Assembly: GCF_003285545.1 (NCBI RefSeq)
Contig: NZ_QLNV01000004.1
Coordinates: 1-64,000, forward strand
Reading direction: 5' to 3'
DNA: 64,000 nucleotides
Source of the DNA: Sinomicrobium soli
GTDB taxonomy: Bacteria > Bacteroidota > Bacteroidia > Flavobacteriales > Flavobacteriaceae
Made by a program: the position numbers and the translations under genes
The notes under the pieces: model-generated
Told to the model about the DNA's origin: nothing
Seen by the model: only the letters and a program-made list of their open reading frames with translations
Database searches by the model: none
Shown here: piece after piece, positions 20,358 through 28,970 of the stretch
Layout: each line of letters starts with the position of its first letter
Position numbering within the stretch: the stretch's first letter is position 1

Positions 20358-20365
20358 CAAAGATA
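20358..20365 (-). promoter_or_regulatory. -7 box (TATCTTTG) for the lacI-type gene
   Basis: A perfect TAnnTTTG on the minus strand, 86 bases before the regulator's ATG (20272). No clear -33 element at the usual spacing. Confidence 0.5.
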
Positions 20366-20413
20366 CATATTTAAACCCAATACGGGACCTGCGGAAAGAA
20401 GCGCGGAGAATAC

Positions 20414-20432
20414 CGGTTTTTAAAGAAAACCG
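20414..20432. promoter_or_regulatory. Candidate operator, CGGTTTT-N5-AAAACCG
   Basis: A 7-bp perfect inverted repeat with a 5-base spacer, located between the two divergent promoters. Its size and position fit a LacI-family dimer site. No second copy was found in the window, so this is a guess from symmetry. Confidence 0.35.
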
Positions 20433-20545
20433 ATCGACGGGGACATCCCTGTATATGGTCCTGAATAAGGAAGGAAAGCAATTCATTAAAAAAACAGCCC
20501 GAAAAAATTGCCTGTTAAAAAGATATGGTTAATTTTATTCTTACA

Positions 20546-20564
20546 TATAGTTATATATACTATA
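20546..20564. promoter_or_regulatory. Candidate operator, TATAGT-N7-ACTATA
   Basis: A 6-bp inverted repeat with a 7-base AT-only spacer, about 65-83 bases before the xylB ATG. AT-rich symmetry can arise by chance, so confidence is low. Confidence 0.25.
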
Positions 20565-20628
20565 AGGTGTTTTTTGAGTTCCGCGTGCCATAATAGTACA
20601 GTCAATCATAATTTTAGAATATCTCCGT

Positions 20629-22113
20629 ATGTATTGGATCGGATATGATGTAGGAAGTTCTTCCGTAAAAGCGGCGCTTGTGAAAAGCGGTACGGGTGAA
20701 GTAGTCGGGACAACCCGTTCTCCCGAAGAGGAGATGGCCATTACTTCGAAAAGACCGGGTTGGGGCGAGCAGGACCCGGAGATGTGGTGGGACCACCTGG
20801 TCAGGGCCACTTCGCGACTGCTCCGGGAGAACAACGTAGGGGCCGGAAGTGTAAAAGGGATAGGGGTTTCCTACCAGATGCACGGGCTGGTACTGGTAGA
20901 CCGGCAGCAGCAGGTGCTCCGCGATGCCATTATATGGTGTGACAGCCGTGCGGTTGTTACGGGAAGGGAACTGCTGCGCACAGCCGGGGAAAGGCGCTGC
21001 ATCGACCGGCTGCTCAATACCCCGGGAAATTTCACACTTTCCAGGCTGAAATGGGTGCAGGAGAATGAACCCGGGATATATGCCAAAGTGTACCGGTTTT
21101 TGCTCCCCGGAGACTTTATAGCGATGAAACTCACCGGCAGGTGCACGACTACACCTTCGGGCCTGTCGGAAGGTATCGCCTGGGATTTTAAGGAGAATAA
21201 GCCTGCCCTATGGTTGCTGGAACAGGCCGGAATAGATCCTGCATTTGTCCCGGAAGTAGTACCCACCTTTGCGGAGCAGGGGCGGCTGACCTCCGGTGCA
21301 GCCTCGGAACTGGGGCTCATGACGGGGATACCCCTGCTGTACCGCGCAGGAGACCAGCCCAATAATGCACTGTCTTTGAACGTGATGGAGCCCGGGGAGA
21401 TCGCTGCTACGGGGGGCACCTCGGGAGTAGTATATGCCGTAAGTGATACTCCGCATACTACCGAGGGGATACGTACCAATAATTTTGCACATGTAAACCA
21501 CACCCCGGAACATCCGCGTATAGGAAAACTGCTCAATATTAACGGGGCGGGAATTCTGTATCGCTGGATGAGAGACCAGGTCTCGGGAGAGGCCATGTCT
21601 TACGAAGCGATGAACCAACTTGCGGGGGAGGTGCCCGCGGGAAGTGGAGGGCTGCTTGTTCTCCCTTTCGGGAACGGGGCGGAACGGATGCTCGGCAATG
21701 TTGATGCGGGTGCCTCGGTACTGAATCTCAATTTCAATATCCACGAACGGAAACACTTGTACAGGGCGGCACTGGAGGGGATCGCCTTTTCTTTTGTATA
21801 CGGGATGGAAATACTGCGCAATGACGGGGTAAACCTCACCGCCATCAGGGCAGGAGGAGATAACCTCTTCCGTTCCGGGCTCTTCTCCCGCACTATTGCT
21901 ACCCTGGTCGGCACAGAGATCCGTATTACGGATACTACGGGAGCAGTGGGTGCCGCCAGGGCGGCCGGGTACGGTTCCGGAGATTTTAAAGACCTTCGTG
22001 AAGCCTTTGCAAAAGACAGGTCCGTTGCCGTGTACCATCCTGAAAAAGAGGGACAGACTTTTATCGATGCATACGGGATCTGGAAGGAAGTCCTGAAAAG
22101 AAATACCGGGTAA
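20629..22113 (+). CDS. xylB: Xylulokinase
   Basis: A 494-residue FGGY-family sugar kinase. It has the N-terminal ATPase motif IGYDVGSSSVKAAL, substrate motifs SYQMHGLVLVD and AIIWCDSRAV, GAGDQPNNAL-like YRAGDQPNNALSL, and the C-terminal phosphate/ATP region EGIAFSFVYGMEIL...IRAGGDNLFRSGLFSRTIATL. It phosphorylates D-xylulose to xylulose-5-phosphate. xylA follows 101 bases later, forming the standard isomerase-kinase pair. The start at 20629 gives the canonical N-terminus. Confidence 0.93.
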   Translation: MYWIGYDVGSSSVKAALVKSGTGEVVGTTRSPEEEMAITSKRPGWGEQDPEMWWDHLVRATSRLLRENNVGAGSVKGIGVSYQMHGLVLVDRQQQVLRDAIIWCDSRAVVTGRELLRTAGERRCIDRLLNTPGNFTLSRLKWVQENEPGIYAKVYRFLLPGDFIAMKLTGRCTTTPSGLSEGIAWDFKENKPALWLLEQAGIDPAFVPEVVPTFAEQGRLTSGAASELGLMTGIPLLYRAGDQPNNALSLNVMEPGEIAATGGTSGVVYAVSDTPHTTEGIRTNNFAHVNHTPEHPRIGKLLNINGAGILYRWMRDQVSGEAMSYEAMNQLAGEVPAGSGGLLVLPFGNGAERMLGNVDAGASVLNLNFNIHERKHLYRAALEGIAFSFVYGMEILRNDGVNLTAIRAGGDNLFRSGLFSRTIATLVGTEIRITDTTGAVGAARAAGYGSGDFKDLREAFAKDRSVAVYHPEKEGQTFIDAYGIWKEVLKRNTG

Positions 22114-22214
22114 AACCAGGGACTCTTTTTTAGGATTACACAGGGAAACTGCCATATGAATAATTCAAAACGGGTTGAGTAACGGTAGAATAATAATAAA
22201 AACATGAACCGGAA

Positions 22215-23540
22215 ATGATAACATTAGGAGATCGCGAGTATTTTAAGGGTATAGGAAAAATACAGTTTGAAGGGCCTTCGTCCCGTAACCCGCTTGCATT
22301 CAGGTATTATGACGAAGATCAGGTAGTAGGAGGCAAAACCATGAAAGAGCACTTCCGTTTTGCCGTGGCTTACTGGCACACCTTTTCGGCGACGGGAGGC
22401 GACCCTTTCGGAGCAGGAACCAAAAAATTCCCCTGGCTGGAAGCTGCAGATGTCAGGCAGCAGGCCAGGGATAAGATGGATGCGGCCTTTGAGTTTATGA
22501 CCAAATTGGGGACGCCCTATTACTGCTTTCACGACTTCGACCTGATCGCCGAAGGGGAGACGCTGGAAGAAAGTGAAAAAAGATTGCAGTTCATCTCGGA
22601 TTATGCCCTGGAAAAGCAGAAGATGTCAGGAGTAAAACTGCTCTGGGGAACGTCCAACTGCTTTAGCCACCCCCGTTATATGAACGGTGCCATTACCAAT
22701 CCGGATTTTGATATAGTGGCCAGGGCAGGGGCACAGATCAGGAACGCCCTGGATATTACCATCAAGCTGGGAGGGGAAAATTATGTGTTCTGGGGGGGCA
22801 GGGAAGGTTATATGTCCCTGTTGAATACCGATATGAAAAGAGAACAGGAACACTTTGCCACTTTTCTGCACATGGCCCGGGACTATGCGCGGAAACAGGG
22901 GTTTAAGGGAAAGTTTTTCATAGAGCCCAAACCGATGGAACCTACCAAGCATCAGTACGATTTCGACGCGGCAACAGTTCTGGGCTTTCTTGCCAGGTAT
23001 GATCTCCTGGACGATTTTAAACTGAACCTGGAAGTCAACCACGCTACCCTGGCGCAGCACACCTTCGAACACGAACTGCAGGTGGCGGCAGACCAGAACA
23101 TGCTCGGAAGCATAGATGCCAACCGGGGAGACTACCAGAACGGATGGGATACCGACCAGTTCCCGGTGGATGTATACGAACTCACACAGGCCATGCTGGT
23201 GATCCTCCAGGCCGGAGGGTTCCAGGGAGGCGGAGTGAATTTTGACGCAAAAACCCGTCGCAATTCGACAGACCCCGAAGATATTTTCTACGCCCATATC
23301 GGCGGCATGGATGCTTTTGCCCGGGCTTTGGTCGCTGCACAGCGCATCCTGGACGAATCGGAATACCTGGAACTCCGAAAAGAACGGTACCGGTCTTTCG
23401 ACACTGCAGAAGGCAAGCAGTTTGCCGATGGAGTCACCTCCCTGGAAGAGTTGTACCGCTATGCGGCAGCACACCAGGATATTGCTCAGCGAAGCGGAAG
23501 GCAGGAATTTTTTGAAAACCTGGTCAATCGGTATATATAA
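22215..23540 (+). CDS. xylA: Xylose isomerase
   Basis: A 441-residue TIM-barrel enzyme of the class II (long) xylose isomerases. It has [20 protein letters not shown], the catalytic-site [13 protein letters not shown] (His), the metal-ligand [45 protein letters not shown], and [20 protein letters not shown]. It interconverts D-xylose and D-xylulose with two divalent metals. Together with xylB it feeds the pentose phosphate pathway. Confidence 0.95.
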   Translation: MITLGDREYFKGIGKIQFEGPSSRNPLAFRYYDEDQVVGGKTMKEHFRFAVAYWHTFSATGGDPFGAGTKKFPWLEAADVRQQARDKMDAAFEFMTKLGTPYYCFHDFDLIAEGETLEESEKRLQFISDYALEKQKMSGVKLLWGTSNCFSHPRYMNGAITNPDFDIVARAGAQIRNALDITIKLGGENYVFWGGREGYMSLLNTDMKREQEHFATFLHMARDYARKQGFKGKFFIEPKPMEPTKHQYDFDAATVLGFLARYDLLDDFKLNLEVNHATLAQHTFEHELQVAADQNMLGSIDANRGDYQNGWDTDQFPVDVYELTQAMLVILQAGGFQGGGVNFDAKTRRNSTDPEDIFYAHIGGMDAFARALVAAQRILDESEYLELRKERYRSFDTAEGKQFADGVTSLEELYRYAAAHQDIAQRSGRQEFFENLVNRYI

Positions 23541-23620
23541 CCGGTTCAGAGTTATGAGTTCAGACCCCAACCTGCAACTTGTAACGAAGTATATACTTTC
23601 CGTGAGTATCCGGGATGTGT

Positions 23621-24376
23621 TTATTCCAGGACCTCCACTTCCATTCGTATGTTCTCATAAGGCCATTCCCGGCTGTCGGTAGGAAGCCGGTTGATCTTGT
23701 CTACCACGTCCATTCCCCGGATCACCTTGCCGAAAACGGTATATTTTCCGTCGAGGTGATAGGCTCCGGGGCTTCTGGTTACAATAAAGAACTCATACGG
23801 GGAGGCCAGTTTATGCGGGTTGTCCACATTATCACTGCTCGGCATGGAAACCACGCCCCGGTGGTGCTTTAATCCGCTGTCGGTGTCGGGAGGCAACAGG
23901 TATCGCCCTATTTCACCTCTTCTGCCTGTTACAGCCCTGCTATCGGAACTCCCTCCCTGTATAATGAAGTCCTTTACAACCCTGTGAAAGCTGGTGCCGT
24001 TAAAATAGCCCTTCCTGGTCAGGTAGATAAAATTGGACCGGTGATAGGGAGTCTCCCGGAACAGTTCGATAATGATGTCTCCGAACTTTGTGCTTATTTT
24101 TACCTTGTTTTCCTTGTGCTTTTTATTGTATTCGTAAAAGAACGGGATGGCGTTGTCGTCGTTGAGTACAATGGTGTCTTCTGCTTTTGTGTTTTTATCT
24201 GCGGGAAGGACAGTATCTTTTTCCTTGCCCGGTGTTTCCGTACTGTCCGGTTTAGGCTGTTCCCCGCGAATGTTTTTACCGTTGTCGGCCGCCGCGTTTT
24301 TTTTAGCGTTTTCTTGACATGCGGTTAGGAATATAAGTAGTATTATTGTGCAGAGACCCAGTGTGTGACGTAACAT
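23621..24376 (-). CDS. Cyclophilin-type peptidyl-prolyl isomerase, lipoprotein
   Basis: A 251-residue protein with a lipoprotein signal (MLRHTLGLCTIILLIFLTAC, lipobox LTAC, Cys20), a polar linker of about 70 residues rich in Lys and Asp, and a cyclophilin domain (about 90-250). That domain shows FGDIIIELFRETPYHRSNF, FHRVVKDFIIQGGSSDS, and YHLDGKYTVFGKVIRGMDVVDKI. It assists proline isomerisation in proteins outside the cytoplasm. It is convergent with xylA. Its start codon overlaps that of the divergent Nudix gene (shared CATG at 24374-24377). Confidence 0.9.
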   Translation of the reverse strand: MLRHTLGLCTIILLIFLTACQENAKKNAAADNGKNIRGEQPKPDSTETPGKEKDTVLPADKNTKAEDTIVLNDDNAIPFFYEYNKKHKENKVKISTKFGDIIIELFRETPYHRSNFIYLTRKGYFNGTSFHRVVKDFIIQGGSSDSRAVTGRRGEIGRYLLPPDTDSGLKHHRGVVSMPSSDNVDNPHKLASPYEFFIVTRSPGAYHLDGKYTVFGKVIRGMDVVDKINRLPTDSREWPYENIRMEVEVLE

Positions 24377-25016
24377 GAATTTTGACGAGTTTTTAGAATT
24401 AATACCAAAAATAAAAAATCTGTCTTTACCGGGAAGGGAATCTCAGTATAAAATGGCTTCGGCCTCACGACGGATATTGATGGAAGCGGAACTCAATGCG
24501 GCAACACCCCGTAAGGCTGGTGTCATGGCGCTGTTTTATCCCGACCGCAACAACACGGCGAATATTGTGCTCCTGATGCGAAAGGATTACCAGGGAGTAC
24601 ATGCCAACCAGGTTGGTTTTCCAGGCGGAAAGATGGAAGAAGAAGACAGGGATATTGAAGCCACGGCGATCAGGGAGACGGTCGAAGAAACAGGAGTGCC
24701 GGCAGAAAGTATACAGGTGATCCGTTCGCTTACCTCCCTTTACGTTCCTCCCAGTAATTTTATGGTATATCCGTTTATGGGGATACTGAGTGCTCCTCCG
24801 TTCTTTTATCCGCAGCCGGAGGAGGTCGCCGAATTGGTGGAAGTTCCCCTTGCCGATATGCTGGACGACAGTATCGTGCTTAAAAAGGACTTTATAACAT
24901 CGTACGGCAGTAATAAAAATGTACCCTATTTCCGTTTCCGCGGATATGATGTGTGGGGAGCTACGGCGGCAATGCTCAGCGAGGTAAAGGACCTGGTCAT
25001 TACGGCTATGGAATGA
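24375..25016 (+). CDS. Nudix hydrolase, probable CoA pyrophosphatase (NudL type)
   Basis: A 213-residue cytoplasmic Nudix protein. The Nudix box lies at about 82-106 (GGKMEEEDRDIEATAIRETVEETG). Like NudL it has Asp and an eight-residue spacer before RE, not the standard Glu plus seven. An upstream LLMRKDYQGVHANQVGFPGGKM matches the UPF0035/NudL signature region. Such enzymes cleave coenzyme A to 3',5'-ADP and phosphopantetheine. Its ATG overlaps the divergent cyclophilin start. A near-consensus TATTATTG at 24341-24348 may be its -7 box. Confidence 0.86.
   Translation: MNFDEFLELIPKIKNLSLPGRESQYKMASASRRILMEAELNAATPRKAGVMALFYPDRNNTANIVLLMRKDYQGVHANQVGFPGGKMEEEDRDIEATAIRETVEETGVPAESIQVIRSLTSLYVPPSNFMVYPFMGILSAPPFFYPQPEEVAELVEVPLADMLDDSIVLKKDFITSYGSNKNVPYFRFRGYDVWGATAAMLSEVKDLVITAME
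24406..24413 (-). promoter_or_regulatory. -7 box (TATTTTTG) for the cyclophilin lipoprotein gene, inside the Nudix gene
   Basis: On the minus strand this is a perfect TAnnTTTG, 30 bases upstream of the cyclophilin ATG. It therefore lies within codons 11-13 of the divergent Nudix gene. Confidence 0.55.
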
Positions 25017-25040
25017 CCAGAGGCTGGAAATTGGGAGTAC

Positions 25041-25149
25041 GGAGCCGGAAGCACGAGGTTCATAATTGTCATCCTGTGTTTGTAGTGGCTTTGTTCATCC
25101 CCACGGTAGTCCTGACCCGACTCTTGGTCGGGGGAGGGGTTTCCGGGAC
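25041..25149. repeat. Second intergenic repeat family, GCCGGAAGCACG...GTCATCC...GGGGGAGGG
   Basis: It shares AGCCGGAAGCACG, GTCATCC, a CCCGAC.....GNCGGGGGAGGG hairpin and TTTCCGGG or TCTCCGGG with 30152-30250, in the same order. Both copies lie just upstream of a TAnnTTTG promoter. Confidence 0.55.
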
Positions 25150-25166
25150 GTAACGAAAGAAATGTA

Positions 25167-25174
25167 TATTTTTG
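25167..25174 (+). promoter_or_regulatory. -7 box (TATTTTTG) for the acyltransferase gene
   Basis: A perfect TAnnTTTG, 68 bases before the ATG at 25243. The 26-bp palindrome lies between it and the start codon. Confidence 0.6.
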
Positions 25175-25196
25175 CAGGTAATGTTTTCATATAAGA

Positions 25197-25222
25197 GCTT
25201 GTTTAAACCGGTTTAAACAAGC
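25197..25222. promoter_or_regulatory. 26-bp perfect palindrome upstream of the plsC-like gene
   Basis: The half-site GCTTGTTTAAACC is followed at once by its exact reverse complement, with no spacer. It lies 20 bases before the ATG and about 17 bases after the predicted transcription start. A dimeric (TetR-like) operator or a cruciform/RNA hairpin would both fit. Confidence 0.6.
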
Positions 25223-25242
25223 CCTAAAACCAGTGAGACTTT

Positions 25243-26055
25243 ATGGGGTTGTTTAAAAAAAATCCTTTCGGACATATTCTGTTTCTAAAAAAATGGCTTA
25301 TCCGTATCTTCGGGCTTCTTACGCACAGAAGATACCGCGGGTTTAACGAGCTCAGTATAGAAGGTTCCGAAATTATCAAGGAACTGCCCCCGACCGGGGT
25401 ATTGTTTGTTTCCAACCATCAGACTTATTTTGCCGATGTGGTGGCCATGTTCCACGTTTTTAATGCCAGCCTTACCCATCGTGTGGATTCGATAAAAAAT
25501 GTGGGGTACATATGGCATCCCAAACTCAATATCTATTATGTGGCTGCCAGGGAAACCATGAGGGCGGGGTTACTGGCCAGGATCATGTCTTATGCAGGAG
25601 CCATTACGGTAGAACGCACCTGGAGGGAAAAGGGAAAAAGTGTAAAGCGGGACGTGAACCCGCAAGACACGGAGAATATCGGGAAAGCCCTGAAAGACGG
25701 ATGGGTGATCACTTTTCCGCAGGGGACGACCAAACCCTGGAAACCCATACGAAAGGGTACGGCCCATATCATAAAACAGTATAAACCCATCGTTATTCCC
25801 GTGGTTATAGACGGTTTCAGGAGGTCCTTTGACAAAAAGGGATTGTGGATCAAGAAGAAGGGAATACTGCAATCCATGGTGATCAAGCAACCGCTGGAGA
25901 TCGATTATGAAAAGGATACCGTTGAGCAGATCGTCGAACAGCTGGAATATGCCATTGAACAACATCCTTCATTTCTCAGGGTAATCCCCGAAGAAGCCCT
26001 GCAGATGGAAGAGGAACTGAATGAGAAGCGCAGGTGGAGTTACAGGGAAGAGTGA
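25243..26055 (+). CDS. 1-acyl-sn-glycerol-3-phosphate acyltransferase family protein
   Basis: A 270-residue PlsC-family membrane-associated acyltransferase. Conserved blocks are NHQTYFAD (about 65-72), ITVERTWREKG, the phosphate-binding FPQGTTKPW (about 163-171) and IVIPVVIDGFRRSF. The family transfers an acyl chain to lysophosphatidate in phospholipid synthesis. The catalytic box has five residues between His and Asp, not the usual four (HX4D). From memory this spacing occurs in the flavobacterial subfamily, but that is unchecked. The region upstream has a clear promoter and a palindrome. Confidence 0.85.
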   Translation: MGLFKKNPFGHILFLKKWLIRIFGLLTHRRYRGFNELSIEGSEIIKELPPTGVLFVSNHQTYFADVVAMFHVFNASLTHRVDSIKNVGYIWHPKLNIYYVAARETMRAGLLARIMSYAGAITVERTWREKGKSVKRDVNPQDTENIGKALKDGWVITFPQGTTKPWKPIRKGTAHIIKQYKPIVIPVVIDGFRRSFDKKGLWIKKKGILQSMVIKQPLEIDYEKDTVEQIVEQLEYAIEQHPSFLRVIPEEALQMEEELNEKRRWSYREE

Positions 26056-26113
26056 TAAGGCAATAACTTTTTACAGAAACCGGGGCGGGATGCCCCGAAC
26101 GATATAGTTTTAC

Positions 26114-26121
26114 TATTTTTG
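26114..26121 (+). promoter_or_regulatory. -7 box (TATTTTTG) for the S9 peptidase
   Basis: A perfect TAnnTTTG, 18 bases before the ATG at 26139, implying a very short 5' UTR. Confidence 0.55.
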
Positions 26122-26138
26122 GGATAAATACAATTGTT

Positions 26139-28919
26139 ATGATCGTAAAGAAAAACTTTCAGGCACTTCTCCTGTACTGCCTGATGTGTAACGGGATACT
26201 GCTCGCGCAGAAAAAGGCGCTTACACCGGACGATTTTGACCGGTGGAAACATATTTCCGGCCCGCAATTTTCGGAAGACGGGAATTTCCTGGTATACGAG
26301 TACAATGACGGCAACGGGGACGGCAGCCTGGTGATCACCGATATCCGCAATGGGGTTTCGGATACCCTCGAACGGGGGGGAGGTGCCCGGATAAGCGGGA
26401 ACAGTGCACTGGTGGCGTTTCGTATAAAGCCTCCTTTCGGTTTGCGCAGAAAAGCGGAGACCGAAGGATGGAAAGGCGATAAGAAACCCTCGGACTCCCT
26501 CGGTATATACCTGCTGGAAAGCCGGGAGGTATTGAAGTATCCCGATGTCAAGGATTTCAGCCTTCCGGCCGAAGGAGGGAGCTGGCTGGCTTTTAAGACC
26601 ATAACCGAAATAGCGGACCCGGACGGGAAAAAGGAATCAGACAGCCTTAAAGCCGGGAAAAAACAGAAAAAGGATACGCTTGTGGTGGTACTCAATCCCC
26701 TTAAAAAAGACAGTATCTCGTTTAAAAATGTAAAATCGTATACCTGGGCCCGTAAAAAGAACAGCCTGCTGTTCCAGAGTGAAAAAAAGGACAGCACAGC
26801 AACATGGGCATCGGTACTGCGCCTGGATACCGCAACCATGCAGGCAGATACGCTTTTTAAGGGCGAAGGGGAAGTAAAGAAAATAAACCTCGGTCCGGAA
26901 GGTGAAAAACTGGCGTTTCTCTTCTCGGAAGATACGACCAAGATTAAAAAATACACACTGTATACCGGGAAGGGAAGTGCGGTAAGCGAATTGAAGAAAG
27001 GAAGCATTGCCTCCCTTCCCGATGGCTGGACCCCTTCTGAAAACGGCAGTATGTTTTTTTCGGAAAACGGAAAAAGACTGTTTTTCGGAACGGCGCGTTA
27101 CCAGGGAGAGAGAACCAGGGATACGCTGCTGAACAGCGAGCGGGCCCAGGTGGATATATGGGCGTGGACCGATAGCCTGTTACAGCCGCAGCAGAAAGTC
27201 AACCTGTCCAGGGACCGCAGGAAGACCTTTTCGGCCGTATATGATTTTGAAGCGGGGAAGTCATTACAACTTGCCGATAGTGCGGTTCCGGAAGTTACGG
27301 TGCTGAACAAGGGGGATGGCGCTTATGTGCTGGCAGAAGATGAAAAACCGTACCGGAGAGCTTCGTCCTGGAATGCCCTGTGGGTGAAGGATATTTACAC
27401 CATAGACCTGAACTCGGGCAAGAGACAATTGCTGGTAAAGGCCCAGAACCATGTGTGGATGGGGCCGGCACAGCACTATGCCCTATATTACAACAGGAAG
27501 GACAGCGTGTATTATTCGATAGACCTGAAGAGTAACAGGCATATTCCCCTGACCAAAGAGCTTGGGGTCGCCTTTTACGATGAGAGAAACGATACTCCCA
27601 GCGAGCCGTATCCTTACGGAATTGCGGGTTGGAGTGAGGGCGACAAGGCCGTTTATGCATACGACCGTTACGATATATGGAAGCTGGACCCTTCAGGAAG
27701 AAAAAAACCGGTAAGGCTCACACAGAACGGCAGGGAGGAAAAAACCGTTTACAGGTACCTTTCCCTGAACCGCGATGAGAAATATATGGGAGAAGACGGG
27801 AAAGTGTGGTTGTCTGTTTTCGGGGAAGAAACCAAAAAGGCAGGGTATGCCCTGGCAGACCTGAAGCGGAATACCAGTAAAGTGGTGATGAGCGGTGATT
27901 ACAGTTTGGGACGTCCGGTAAAGGCAAAAAATGCAGACAGGGTTTTCTTTAGCAGGGAGACTTTCAGGGAATACCCGGACCTGTGGATAACTACGACAGC
28001 GCTTGATACCCCGGAAAAATATACCTCGGCCAACCCGCAGCAAAAAGAATACCTGTGGGGAAATGCGAGCCTGGTGGAATGGAAAAATTACGACAATGTT
28101 CCCTTGCAGGGGCTATTGTACACTCCCGAAAATATGGAACCGGGGCGCAAGTATCCCATGGTGGTGTACTATTATGAACGCAGCTCGGATACCTATCACC
28201 GGCATTATGCCCCAACCCCCAGCAGGTCTGTGATCAACCGGACTTTCTACACCAGTAACGACTACCTGGTATTCGTTCCGGATATCGTGTATAAGGAGGG
28301 ATATCCCGGTGAAAGTGCCTATAATTGTATCGTTAGCGGGGTAGAAAAACTGATGTCGGAACATTCGTATATCGACTCGGAGCACATAGCCCTTCAGGGC
28401 CAGAGCTGGGGAGGGTACCAGACCGCATACCTGGTTACACAGACCGATATGTTTGCCGCTGCAATGGCCGGGGCCCCCGTGAGCAATATGACCAGTGCCT
28501 ACGGGGGGATACGCTGGCAGACCGGTATGAGCAGGATGTTCCAGTACGAACACACCCAGAGCCGTATAGGAGGAACGCTATGGGAGAAAAGGGACTTGTA
28601 TATAGAGAATTCTCCCCTGTTTTTTGCTGACAAGGTGAATACCCCCCTGCTCATGATGCACAATGACAACGACGGGGCGGTACCGTGGTACCAGGGAATA
28701 GAGTATTTTGTGGCCCTGAGAAGACTGGATAAACCGGTATGGATGCTTACCTACAACGGGGAGCCTCACAACCTGAAAGGCAGCAGCTGGGGTAATCGCA
28801 AGGACCTTTCCATACGGATGATGCAGTTCTTTGACCACTATCTCAAGGGAAAAGATGCCCCGGAATGGATGGTAAAAGGACGCCCTGCATTACAGAAGGA
28901 ATACAATAAGGGGTATTGA
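26139..28919 (+). CDS. S9 family (prolyl oligopeptidase) serine peptidase, exported
   Basis: A 926-residue protein. The signal peptide (QALLLYCLMCNGILLAQ) is followed by a beta-propeller region (about 30-620) and an alpha/beta-hydrolase catalytic domain (about 650-920). The catalytic Ser is Ser756 in GQSWGGYQ, and Asp and His are likely in HNDNDGAVPWYQG and NGEPHNLKG. These enzymes cut oligopeptides, often after proline or glycine. It is monocistronic with its own -7 box and has no direct tie to the glutamate locus. It is longer than classical prolyl oligopeptidases because of an enlarged propeller domain. Confidence 0.88.
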   Translation: MIVKKNFQALLLYCLMCNGILLAQKKALTPDDFDRWKHISGPQFSEDGNFLVYEYNDGNGDGSLVITDIRNGVSDTLERGGGARISGNSALVAFRIKPPFGLRRKAETEGWKGDKKPSDSLGIYLLESREVLKYPDVKDFSLPAEGGSWLAFKTITEIADPDGKKESDSLKAGKKQKKDTLVVVLNPLKKDSISFKNVKSYTWARKKNSLLFQSEKKDSTATWASVLRLDTATMQADTLFKGEGEVKKINLGPEGEKLAFLFSEDTTKIKKYTLYTGKGSAVSELKKGSIASLPDGWTPSENGSMFFSENGKRLFFGTARYQGERTRDTLLNSERAQVDIWAWTDSLLQPQQKVNLSRDRRKTFSAVYDFEAGKSLQLADSAVPEVTVLNKGDGAYVLAEDEKPYRRASSWNALWVKDIYTIDLNSGKRQLLVKAQNHVWMGPAQHYALYYNRKDSVYYSIDLKSNRHIPLTKELGVAFYDERNDTPSEPYPYGIAGWSEGDKAVYAYDRYDIWKLDPSGRKKPVRLTQNGREEKTVYRYLSLNRDEKYMGEDGKVWLSVFGEETKKAGYALADLKRNTSKVVMSGDYSLGRPVKAKNADRVFFSRETFREYPDLWITTTALDTPEKYTSANPQQKEYLWGNASLVEWKNYDNVPLQGLLYTPENMEPGRKYPMVVYYYERSSDTYHRHYAPTPSRSVINRTFYTSNDYLVFVPDIVYKEGYPGESAYNCIVSGVEKLMSEHSYIDSEHIALQGQSWGGYQTAYLVTQTDMFAAAMAGAPVSNMTSAYGGIRWQTGMSRMFQYEHTQSRIGGTLWEKRDLYIENSPLFFADKVNTPLLMMHNDNDGAVPWYQGIEYFVALRRLDKPVWMLTYNGEPHNLKGSSWGNRKDLSIRMMQFFDHYLKGKDAPEWMVKGRPALQKEYNKGY

Positions 28920-28970
28920 GAGTTCTTAGTTGGTAGTTGTCAGTTCGTCTGTCTGTCTCAAAACTGTAAC

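Larger units (their letters stand above)
20273..20628. other. 356-base divergent control region between lacI and xylB
   Basis: It contains a lacI -7 box (20358-20365), two candidate operators (20414-20432 and 20546-20564) and a near-consensus plus-strand box TAATTTTA at 20609-20616 for xylB. No gene is seen. Confidence 0.5.
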
